Source: Spirogloea muscicola (Eukaryota; Streptophyta; Zygnematophyceae; Spirogloeales; Spirogloeaceae). Taken from it: a stretch of DNA of 28,063 nucleotides. The stretch spans positions 794,605-822,667 of the forward strand of contig WELB01000001.1 in the NCBI GenBank assembly GCA_009602725.1, in the 5' to 3' direction. How positions within the stretch are numbered: the stretch's first letter is position 1; each line of letters opens with the position of its first letter. Below are positions 20,385 through 28,063 of this stretch, piece after piece. Position numbers and translations under genes: made by a program. The notes beneath the pieces are model-generated. The model did not search any database. It had not been told where the DNA came from and saw only the letters and a list, made by a program, of their open reading frames with translations.

Positions 20385-21110
20385 CGCGTACAGCGCGCAG
20401 CGGAAGTCTTACCCTGAGGCACCGCCGGAAGGCGGCGACTCACCGAGGGTCAGCGGCTGTCCCCGCAAGTGGGGCAGGGCGCAGGCATGGTACTTACAGA
20501 GAGCCGTCGAGGCCCGCAGCGACGAGCCGCAGAGACGGGCTGGGCAGCAGGCGGCATCAGCAGAGCTGTGGCGGCGGCTGCGGCAGCAGGCAGCAGCAGG
20601 GCTGTGCCTCTCTTGGCGTCTCGGGTCCGACTGAGAAGTCTGGCCTCTGCCTACTACTGATAAGCGTTCCATCTGCCACCCCTCCCCTGAGGGTGTGACG
20701 AGGGTTGCCCCCAAGGTCCTCCCCGGAGGAGCGGGCCTGACAAGGGGACACGACGGGCGCACAGGGCCAGAGGCCTGTAGCACGAGTCCAAGGGACTAGC
20801 GCCAAGGAGGTGGCGCGCCAGGCCAAGAGCCTGGTTCACGGGGCCAAGGGACTGAGGCCATGAGGACGGTGGCCATGAGGCCATGAGGCCAGGCGAGCTG
20901 GCCACCCGGCCGGCCCGCCCGCAGGGCGTGGGCCCGAGGGGTGCGCACGTGGTACGGAGCCCGGGACCTCAAACCGTACTTAGCTACATACAGTGGAGCA
21001 AAGCTACCGGTGCCGTTTGGGACTTCCGAAGGGTAGATACGATACGATCATGTAAGGTTACCGACACCGTTAGCACTCTCAAACGGAGGAAACGTTACAG
21101 TTTAGGCAGA
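20385..21110. repeat. GC-rich repeat, copy 2 of a pair
   Basis: It is the partner of 17480-18115 (see there). It also contains a short tandem array of GAGGCCATGAG-type units at about 20850-20890, in the same relative position as the GCCGAGCATG array of copy 1. The copies are clearly diverged. Confidence 0.65.
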
Positions 21111-21176
21111 AGCTAGAGCAACAAGTGGCTACATAAATCGAACGGGAAGCCTGTCACAAAGAAAATCCGTGCCGGT

Positions 21177-21612
21177 ATGTGGTTTATTTTGAGTGAATGG
21201 AGAGGGCCTGAGTGGCCAAGTACAAGAGCAAGCACATTCACCGATGTACATCACATGCTGCTGTCACAAAGGGACGAAGTTTTTTCGAAGAAAGTAAGCT
21301 CATCCAAAGGGGGCGAGGGCCGTGAAAAGAGCGAAACTCTTGCAGTAGAGAAAAGGCAAGCACAATCAAAGATCTACATAACCTACAGCAGATTGACCCG
21401 CTCAGTAACCACGGGCAATACATGAAGGTCGCTAATCGATGCATGAATACTACATGTCAGATACGAAGCCCTTCTGCCACCAAGTAGAGCTCGCCCAGCT
21501 TTCTGGTGCAAGGCATTAGCCTGAGCACGCTGCAAACAGGCCGAAACTCGTAGATGCAAGAACGACAAGTATGCAATTGGCAAGCCCATCTCAGCCGGAA
21601 ACACAATGGAGG
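21177..21612 (-). repeat. Retroelement 3'-end copy D, inverted
   Basis: On the minus strand it encodes FPAEMGLPIAYLSFL ... QRAQANALHQKAGRALLGG, homologous to copy E, then a frameshift near the stop, then the shared tail with GTACTTGGCC and AGGCCCTC. An inverted GGCTGGCC-type box fragment lies at 21290-21340. Its 5' edge abuts the cox1 fragment at about 21613. Confidence 0.85.
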
Positions 21613-21857
21613 TAGGAACGAACGAATTACCAAATCCACCAATCATAGCAGGCATAACCATGAAAATTGCATCAAAAAGCATGAGCAGTAATTAGTATAT
21701 TGTACGGTTGAAACCTTATCACCCACAATTTGAGTTCCAGGTTGTGCTAATACCATACGAATAATACAGAAAAGCATGTACCCTCAATTCCCGCAATAGC
21801 ACCAAAAATTGCATACAAAGACCCATATTTTTGTGGTTAGTAGGAATAAAGCCACAT
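21613..21857 (-). pseudogene. cox1: Mitochondrial cox1 5'-end fragment in nuclear DNA (NUMT)
   Basis: The minus strand reads the start of cytochrome c oxidase subunit 1 in pieces: WLYS and TNHKNMG, then SLYAIFGAIAGI and GTCFSVL, then RMVLAQPGTQIVGDK, ITAHAF and FMVMPAMIGGFGN. The pieces lie in different frames, with single-base losses near 21830, 21760 and 21680 and an insertion in the TNHK region. The conserved Trp after GFGN is changed to Ser (TCG). Base composition is AT-rich, unlike the neighbouring genes. It cannot make a working protein and is a decayed insertion of organelle DNA. Confidence 0.92.
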
Positions 21858-22119
21858 TTGTGCAATATCCATTTGGAAGCATAACTTCATTCTTCGTTAG
21901 TACTGCAATCAATAGTTGAACTTCTTTAGGTTGATGTTTACGTAATTTTGAAAATCGCACACTGTCTCGAAAGCAAATCATAATCTTTCCGTGAGAATAA
22001 TTGTCTTCAAGAATAGGCAAAGCTTGAATCTTTTGTTCTGTTGGTTGTGATATTTTCCCATGTACACTTTGACTACATTTAAGCCAATTAAGTTGGAAAA
22101 ATACACGGACATGACTCTT
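21858..22119 (-). pseudogene. AT-rich open frame of probable mitochondrial origin, unidentified
   Basis: About 85 codons upstream of the cox1 fragment are open on the minus strand, including PTEQKIQALPILEDNYSHG and KLRKHQPKEVQLLIAVLTKN. The AT-rich composition and the position next to cox1 suggest a mitochondrial ribosomal-protein or free-standing ORF. I could not match it to a family, so the identity is left open. It merges into the frameshifted cox1 start. Confidence 0.5.
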
Positions 22120-22220
22120 TTATCATTTGTGTGCTTGTACACAAGCTTTTGCTTCGCAAAGCATGTTGAGCAATCAATTTAGATAACAGAGCTTCTTGAG
22201 AGCACATAAATTCGAGCAAG

Positions 22221-22432
22221 GGCAATCAGGAGGTGGGCTTGGAAGCAGTCATCCTTTGAAGAAAGCGTACTAGCTCACTGGTCTAGCTTAATTGCACCAA
22301 ATTTTAAACGGGGCTCAAGTGTTTCACCGAAAGGACGGGCCGTCAATCTTTTGTCTGTAACGGAAGATTCTGTACGTTGATGAAGGTATTGCTAATAATA
22401 GCTGGAGATATCAGAAGTGAGAATGCTGACAT
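22221..22432 (+). pseudogene. rnl: Mitochondrial large-subunit rRNA fragment (domain II) in nuclear DNA
   Basis: It contains the conserved 23S-type stretch GAAGAAAGCG..TAGCTCACTGGTC, then ACGGGGCT, ACCGAAAGGACGGG, and GCTGGAGATATCAGAAGTG followed by GAATGCTGACAT. These match the region around E. coli 23S positions 1050-1210. Only this part of the rRNA is present. Divergence and AT-rich flanks favour the mitochondrial over the plastid gene, but that is inference. Confidence 0.9.
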
Positions 22433-22605
22433 GGTACTTTCAAATAAGAGACTTCGCAAGGCTTTGAATTTGTTAATTAGATACTGTTGTCAGATTGTAT
22501 TCATGTTATTATTGATATCAGCTTATGACTTCATTGCTATGCCCTGCAGCAATCGAGATACAAATTTTCTATTTACATGTAATTGTCGCCTCAAAAACAA
22601 ATTTT

Positions 22606-22735
22606 GAAGGTGGTAGAGTTGAAAATTTACCAGGCGTATCGTTGTAATTGTGGAGTCAAAGGATTACAGGGGTTAGCCAATCGACGTCAAGGGCGTAGTA
22701 AGTATGGGAAGCAAAAATTAAATTATAAGAAAGAG
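22606..22735 (+). pseudogene. rps12: Mitochondrial rps12 3'-end fragment in nuclear DNA
   Basis: The plus strand reads EGGRVENLPGV in one frame and CGVKGLQGLANRRQGRSKYG in another, the C-terminus of ribosomal protein S12. A one-base loss near 22640 separates the two parts. The second part continues in frame into the retroelement ORF of copy E without a stop. The rest of the gene is absent. Confidence 0.88.
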
Positions 22736-22743
22736 CTCATAAT

Positions 22744-22756
22744 CTCTTTATGCACG
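22744..22756 (+). repeat. 13-base direct repeat, left (target-site duplication)
   Basis: CTCTTTATGCACG here is identical to 23169-23181. The two copies bracket retroelement copy E exactly, as a target-site duplication would. Confidence 0.75.
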
Positions 22757-23168
22757 CCAGCGGCAACCGACATCTTTGGCTGTCTGAGTCCTCGTTTCCA
22801 CACCCTCCTCCATAACATTGCCAACCTAGGCTACACACGTCGTGCAGACGTGTACACACGTCGTGCAGACGTGTTCCCGGCTGAGATGGGCTTGCCAGCT
22901 GCATACCTGTCTTTCTTGCGACAACGAGTTTCGGCCTATTTGCAGCGTGCTCAGGCTAATGCCTTGCACCAGAAAGCTGGTCGAGCTCTAGTTGGTGGTA
23001 GAAGGGCTTCGTATCTGACATCTAGTATTCAGGCATCGATTAGCGACCTTTATGTTTTGACCCGCAATTACTGAGCGGGTCAATCTGCTGTAGGTTATGT
23101 AGGTCTTTAGATGTGCTTGCCTTTGTACTTGGCCATTTGGCCTTCGTTTGTTTCAAATACACGAATTC
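22757..23168 (+). mobile_element. 5'-truncated retroelement insertion (copy E), probably non-LTR
   Basis: The 412-base segment encodes the C-terminal part of an element protein (PRFHTLLHNIANLGYTRRAD, then FPAEMGLPAAYLSFLRQRVS, ending ISDLYVLTRNY and TGA at 23072). An untranslated tail follows, ending in TTTCAAATACACGAA. It is flanked by 13-base direct repeats. A 5' truncation, a fixed 3' end shared with copies A-D and G, and a target-site duplication fit a LINE-like element inserted by target-primed reverse transcription. No reverse transcriptase motif is present, so the class is inferred. There is no poly-A tail. Confidence 0.75.
22835..22874 (+). repeat. Tandem pair of perfect 19-base palindromic units
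   Basis: ACACGTCGTGCAGACGTGT occurs twice at a 21-base period. Each copy is an inverted repeat (ACACGTC..GACGTGT) with a five-base loop. In the element ORF it duplicates YTRRADV. Copy D starts its homology just after this point. Confidence 0.85.
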
Positions 23169-23181
23169 CTCTTTATGCACG
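23169..23181 (+). repeat. 13-base direct repeat, right (target-site duplication)
   Basis: The right-hand copy of CTCTTTATGCACG, directly after the end of retroelement copy E. Confidence 0.75.
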
Positions 23182-23820
23182 ATGGCCGAAAAACCCGGTC
23201 TTCTCTTCTTCTTACTTAAACATTGAATTGTTTAGTCAAACACGGCGACATTGGTCACCTGAAGCGTGCTTAATCAGGTGGTAGGCAAGAGTGGTCGTCA
23301 GCAATTGCAGTCACCCACGAGGTAGCTGCTGATGTTGCACTTAAGACACTCGGGCTTCCTTTACATGCATGTAAGCAGGCAACTGGTCACGCTATGTCAA
23401 ACGGCCATCTCCGGCGACCCAATTTCTGGCCTCAGTACCCGCTGACCCACCTTATTTGCGCCAATGCTAGGGCTTGTGCTCTGCTGATACACAGCTCTCA
23501 CCACAGCATACTGCATAACTAACTTGACCCATGCATAGATATGTGACATAACAAGAGTCTCAAGTTGACAGCCATGTGCTATGCATTAGATTCAGATGGG
23601 TTAAGGAACCCAACGCCGTTAGTACATCACGTGATTGAGGCAGTAATTATATTCTTTCATTAACAGGATGCCCTAAATAAATATCTGTGCCCTTCTGCTT
23701 GAGGTGCTACCTGCAGGAAACTTACTCGCGGAAGGGAATGCCTGACTACCTGAGGACCTCCCATCCCATCTGCCGGCCACAACTGGTGTTGACATCATAA
23801 GTTACGCCACCAGGGCTCTG
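23182..23820. other. 3' flank of the GT47 gene
   Basis: This stretch probably includes the 3' untranslated region of the minus-strand glycosyltransferase. TGTAA on the minus strand at 23365-23361 is a possible polyadenylation signal. A plus-strand frame is open from 23274 to its stop at 23520-23522 (82 codons) without an early ATG. It includes THEVAADVALKTLGLPLHAC, and I do not recognise it. Confidence 0.4.
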
Positions 23821-26800
23821 CTAAGTGGGAATGACAGGGACAGTAGACGAGCGCCGAGCTCTTCGCTCATGGGTATCCCGAGCTGGTCTCCTCATCCTTT
23901 GCCGCCATGAGACTCCCTGCAGAGCGGCATCTTCGTCCTCAAGCAGTTCATCGAGCTTCCCAATGTTGCCGATACCTTCTTCCCGCACCTCATCCGCCAT
24001 TGATGGCACTTCTGTCCTGCGATCTTGCTCATCAGCAACCTCCACTGACAACCTCTCCACACTGGCAGCAGCCTGAGAGGGCTTGTGGCTGGACCTTGAG
24101 TTGAGGTGATTGTCCCCATTGGCAGCCACCACCTCCTGCTCAGCAGGTCTTAGGTCTGCCGCCACTGGCCCCAGGTCTCTCAACAGGCCCTCTGCCTCAC
24201 CTGGATGGATCTCCTCCTGAGGTGCTGGCTCAGAGGCAGGCGTCGAAGCCAGCTGCCCTGCGTGATCTGCTCCAGCCACGAGCACAGCCCCTTGTTCTGC
24301 AGGTGCTGAAGCAGGCTCTTCTCTGGGGTACTGCATGATGACCTCCTCTGACTTGCGGTACCGCAGCTGCTTGTGCAGCGACAGCTTGAGTGCAGGGATC
24401 TTGTTGGCAATCGCTCGCCATGTCATCTGCGTGGCATCCCCGGGCCAGCTGGGAAAGCGGTACTCAAAGTGCTGCTCCACCTGCAGCAGCACGTGCATCA
24501 ATAGAATCCCCGGCCTGAAAGTCACTACCCCGGGATCATCAATCACAACACAACCCAACAGATGTTCTTCCAGAGCTTCTCAAACACAAGTCACACAAGA
24601 GCAAGCCGAGAACCATCAATCCATGGCCTTAAGACACTCCCCTTAGCTACTAGGTTTCATATTATACAGCGTGAAGGGCGCACACTGCATGCCCCATGTG
24701 CCTCTGTTGTTGCCTGGTAGTGAAGGCAGCTGTTAGCACCTACAAAGATATCGTGAAACCCTGAACCCTATCTCCTAGATTCGAGGAGGGCATGGCCGGG
24801 CTGGGGTGTTTGTCACCTGCTTCAGGCGATTCCAGAAAGTGGTCCATTCCTCTCCGTCAATGCCCCGCAAAAGTTGCACCAGGTGCCCTGGCCGCACGGC
24901 ATCCTCTGCTCGTACAAAGACGCAAAATTCGCTGCAAGTGGAAACACGGCCATAAGTGAGGAGGACACAAAGACCCAATCTGCAGGCCACAGCAAATATA
25001 TGACAAAATGTGGCAGAGCTAAGTCGGAGAGGATTGCAAAAGGTTGCAAATGACCAGATCAATTAATATATTTTATTGGAATCAATACTGCTCTAAGATC
25101 AATAGACCGTCGACTTGCACCTGTAATCCAGGAAGTCTTCAAAAGGAAGCTCGATATCGTCAGATATTATGACAGGAACGCAATGGCTGACGATGGCGTC
25201 AAATAATCGGTTGGAAGAAGGTGTGTCGCCAGCAAGATGCAGACAGAACTTGGATGACCGCATGCCGCTGGTCGCACTACGGATGCCGGTGCGCTGTGCA
25301 GCCAGCCCAATGAGTAGGTGAGCATGACTGGCAAGACCTAGCCAAGCATGCAGTTGAGCAGTGCATTTGGAGCAGCGCAAGCTTCTGATGTGATGGCCGG
25401 CTGAAGCTTGCTCAGCTGTCCACTGCTGCCAATCAACCACAAGAACATGCAAATCGCAAGTGTCGTTTGATTTGTCCCAAGTCGAAAGACCCTGCTGAAT
25501 AAGCTTGTCAACTATGTGTTCTGCAACTGTGCTATGTGCCAGGACGAAGCTGGCCCCCCGGGGTCAACAGCAGACCTGGGTGTTTCCGGTGGAGAACTGA
25601 ACGCCCGTCTCGTTCTTGAGCAAGTCATACAACCTTTGGCGTATGACACCTCCCTGCCAAGTTGCAAAGCCAGCAGATGGGATTGACTGCACTAAGGTAA
25701 CATGCGGGGGAACCAAGGTTTTGATGCAAGCTGGTAACGAACCAGAGCTGACGCAAAGTGGTTGTATTCTTGCCCTGCTCCACTGCAACAACCTGTAGCC
25801 TTGTTACTAGCTTGCTGACTTTGACCGCTACATCGAGTTGCCAGCACATGACTGAGAGCAGAGCCCGGCACCAGCAGAAAGTGCCTGAGTTGCAGCAGAT
25901 TCATGATGGACAAGTGAGTCTCGGAAGCAGTTGGTATCGGCTTCTACCTCCTTGCGGACAATTGCGCCCTGGAAGAAGAGCAACAGGTGCCGATCCTGGT
26001 AGCCATTGTAGTCCTCTTTGAAGGTGCCAATGACGTGCTTGTAGGGAGCGACAACGTCCTTCTCCATGTTTGCCACCGACTCATTGTAGCGGCCGAAATC
26101 GGCAACGACAAACATAGCTGCACCCAGCTGCATAAACAGATCTTCTATTCAGTCTACTGATTGTTGTGTTGTCCTTTACACTGCAGATCTGCCCATGACT
26201 ATTCAAGGCCATGACTGGACCAGCCAAGCGCGAGCGCACCTGTTCACGGACGATGTGCATGCTGTTCGGGTGGTGGATGACCAGCAGGTGGTCCTGCCCC
26301 TCATAAAGGTGCCACGTTGCGGTGGAGTTCAGGTACTTGACCAGCTTCAGCTGCAGCTCCTCGTTCCTGTCCTGGAGGAACGGAGAGGGCAGACCTGTCA
26401 GTGCGAGCCTGTCAAGCTGACCACTAGGGAGACAGCTTCACCTGCAGCGGGCAGTGCCGACGTTCCCATATAACCTGGACCTCATCCTGGCTATTGTCCA
26501 CCAGGAGTGTAGCCTGCCCTCCGTCTAAAGACAACTCCGGAAACAATTGACAGGAAGACGTAGTTGGGGCCTGCCAAGGACAGAGGGTCAGAGCACTACT
26601 CCTGGTTCCAGAAGCAGGCTTTCCAGCTAACGAGTTGCTCACGAGAGGAACAATCTCATTGGTGCCTCCCGAGGTGACGTTGGCGGGCTGAGCCATGGTC
26701 GTCCGATTCCCTGGCGCCGTGGTGTACCGGTTGTACGCCAGAGATGCGAAGAAGGGCACAAGCAGGATGTCGGCTTGCTCGGGGTCCGGCAAGCGCACGG

Positions 26801-27911
26801 CCACACATGGGTTGCGGCGCTCCTCCATGTCCGACGTCAGGACGTCCACGGTCAGCCAGTACTCGGGGCTGTGCTGCTGGTACATGGCCCCCGGGTACCT
26901 GCACCGCGCGTTGCCACCGCATGTTATGGAGGAGTTGGAGGCCGTCAAATCAGCACCGCTGCCGGCAGCAACAGCAGCAGCAATGGAGCCACTCATGACC
27001 ACACCTTGGAATGTCGGAGGCGTTGACAGGAAGGCGGTTTATGTACTCTTTCTGCAGCATCCCAAAGTTGAACTCCCCCGGCAGGTCGTACATGTACACC
27101 TTGAGCGCCGCGCTGGCCACGTCGCAGGACGCCGGCTTGGTCAGCACGCCGGCGAAGGGATCCGGTTCCTCCTTGCGCTGCCGCCGGCTCTTCGACGTCA
27201 TCGCTTCTCCGACCGCTTCCAGCGGCCGCCGCACGCCAAATGCCCATGAGCGCGTCGGCCTGCCAGCAGTCGGGTGCGTCAGTCCCAGCGCCCAGGCACT
27301 CAGCCTGAGCATCGCTTGCGCGTGAGACTGGGTAGCAACTCAAGCTGCGCTCATGCACAGAGCTGCCGGCTCAAAGGCAGCACTGTTGGCAGACTTGGCA
27401 CACACAGTGACATGGGTCCCTATCGAGCATGCCGAGAGCAACAATGCGCAATCGCTGCCGGACAGGTGTGCTCGCGGCCACAAGGCCGAGCTGCCTCATC
27501 GCCATGACTCAGTGACGTCGTTGAGGAGCCTCTGCCAGTGCTGCCGAGCCGAGCTCCTCGGCATCATCACCTGGTGGTGGCCCGCGTCCTGCCCGCCGCA
27601 AAGAGCACGGAGTCGCGGTCTTGGGCGATGGCGTCCTCGCGGCGGCTCTGGGCGAAGATGAGGCCGCTGCCCAGGAGGCCCAGCGCCACGGCCGCCAGCA
27701 GCCACATGCGGCGGGAGCGGCGGTCTGGGAGGTCGTGCGCCTTGGGCGAGCTGCGGTAGTGCGCGCCGTCGCCGCCGCCCTTCGCGTGGCGGCCGCTCTT
27801 GGCCACCGCCATGGCGCCGGAGAAGGTCAGGAGGGTGCGCTTCACGAGGCCGCCTCCGCCGCCGCCGCCTCCGTCGCCGGGGCCGGTGTCGGCGCCCCGG
27901 ACGACGGCCAT
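23821..27911 (-). CDS. Exostosin-family glycosyltransferase (GT47), Golgi type II membrane protein
   Basis: It probably transfers a sugar to a cell-wall or matrix polysaccharide in the Golgi; the sugar is not determinable, and plant ARAD/IRX-type enzymes are the nearest family I recall. Exons are 27911-27571, 27259-27005, 26898-26442, 26371-26240, 26127-25948, 25653-25576, 25293-25121, 24931-24817 and 24480-23821. All are GT..AG with matching phases, giving 796 residues. An N-terminal anchor [18 protein letters not shown] (69-86) follows a Gly-rich, Arg-rich cytosolic segment. The exostosin domain then runs from [13 protein letters not shown] (about 167) through [86 protein letters not shown] and [18 protein letters not shown] to FRFPSWPGD-like sequence ([10 protein letters not shown]) near 584-593. 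The residues after NRY up to DRNEELQ (about 95) are longer than usual and contain a possible 72-base in-frame intron. The last 150 residues are a low-complexity acidic/Ala-rich tail not typical of the family. Confidence 0.92.
26571..26642 (-). other. Possible in-frame retained intron (exitron) inside GT47 exon 3
   Basis: Within the coding exon the minus strand has a donor-like GTGAGC after CTC and an acceptor-like TTGGCAG before GCC. Both are in phase 0 and 72 bases (24 codons) apart, with no stop inside. Splicing it out would shorten the unusually long insert and keep the frame. A confirmed-looking neighbouring intron (26372-26441) is just as short at 70 bases. Confidence 0.35.
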
Positions 27912-28063
27912 CGCCGCTGCCCACAGCGCACGTCACAGTGATCGACGGCCCGCCGGTGGCAACGACGCCGCCACAGCTGCCGTCGTCCCAGGCCCGAGCT
28001 TTGCTCCGCCTCCGCCAGACTCCGCGGCGCCGCCGCGCCGCGCCGGCTCAGCGCCGCCGGCAG
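27912..28063 (-). promoter_or_regulatory. Upstream flank of the GT47 gene
   Basis: The sequence is very GC-rich and should hold the 5' untranslated region and part of the promoter of the minus-strand glycosyltransferase. I see no TATA-like box or other defined element, and the window ends here. Confidence 0.35.

Noticed and set aside
22221-22432. A functional nuclear or plastid rRNA gene
   Set aside because: Only a fragment of domain II is present, it is flanked by other organelle scraps, and the sequence diverges from plastid 23S patterns.
23821-24558. A separate 245-residue gene
   Set aside because: The frame continues the exostosin domain through a clean phase-0 splice at 24480, so it is the last exon of the GT47 gene.

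Overview
The window looks like nuclear DNA of a green alga, probably a trebouxiophyte such as a Chlorella relative. The genes are GC-rich and split by many GT..AG introns of about 70 to 420 bases. The proteins carry Ala, Gly and Gln runs. The gene set is plant-like: a GARP/Myb factor, a GT47 exostosin glycosyltransferase and a peroxisomal acyl-activating enzyme. The genus is inferred, not shown. All exon joins below were placed by hand from splice sites, reading phase and family homology.

Layout. (1) 1-2664, plus strand: a low-complexity Ala/Gly-rich protein of unknown function, three exons, perhaps cut by the window edge. (2) 3420-7451, minus strand: a fatty acyl-CoA synthetase of the plant AAE type ending in the peroxisomal signal SRL. 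Its exon covering the acyl-pocket/YGLTE segment is present twice in tandem, and the phases allow only one copy per mRNA. This is the most notable feature of the window. (3) 7452-9708: intergenic, with decayed repeats. (4) 9709-13244, minus strand: a polyglutamine-rich SHAQKYF/GARP-like transcription factor whose upstream side runs into a 122-base A run and an assembly gap (13372-13402). (5) 13403-14200: very GC-rich DNA without a recognisable gene. (6) About 14.2-23.2 kb: a repeat graveyard with several dispersed families. It includes a probable non-LTR retrotransposon family known here only from its 3' ends, and an AT-rich block (about 21.6-22.74 kb) of mitochondrial fragments (cox1, LSU rRNA, rps12) lying between inverted copies of that element. 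(7) 23821-27911, minus strand: a nine-exon Golgi-type exostosin glycosyltransferase (GT47).

No operon-like logic applies. The acyl-CoA synthetase would feed peroxisomal fatty-acid metabolism, the GT47 enzyme would build cell-wall or matrix glycans, and the GARP factor would act in the nucleus. The repeat block between 13.4 and 23.2 kb separates the last two. The prominent structures are the tandem alternative exons, the mitochondrial mosaic, and the retroelement copy with a 13-base target-site duplication.
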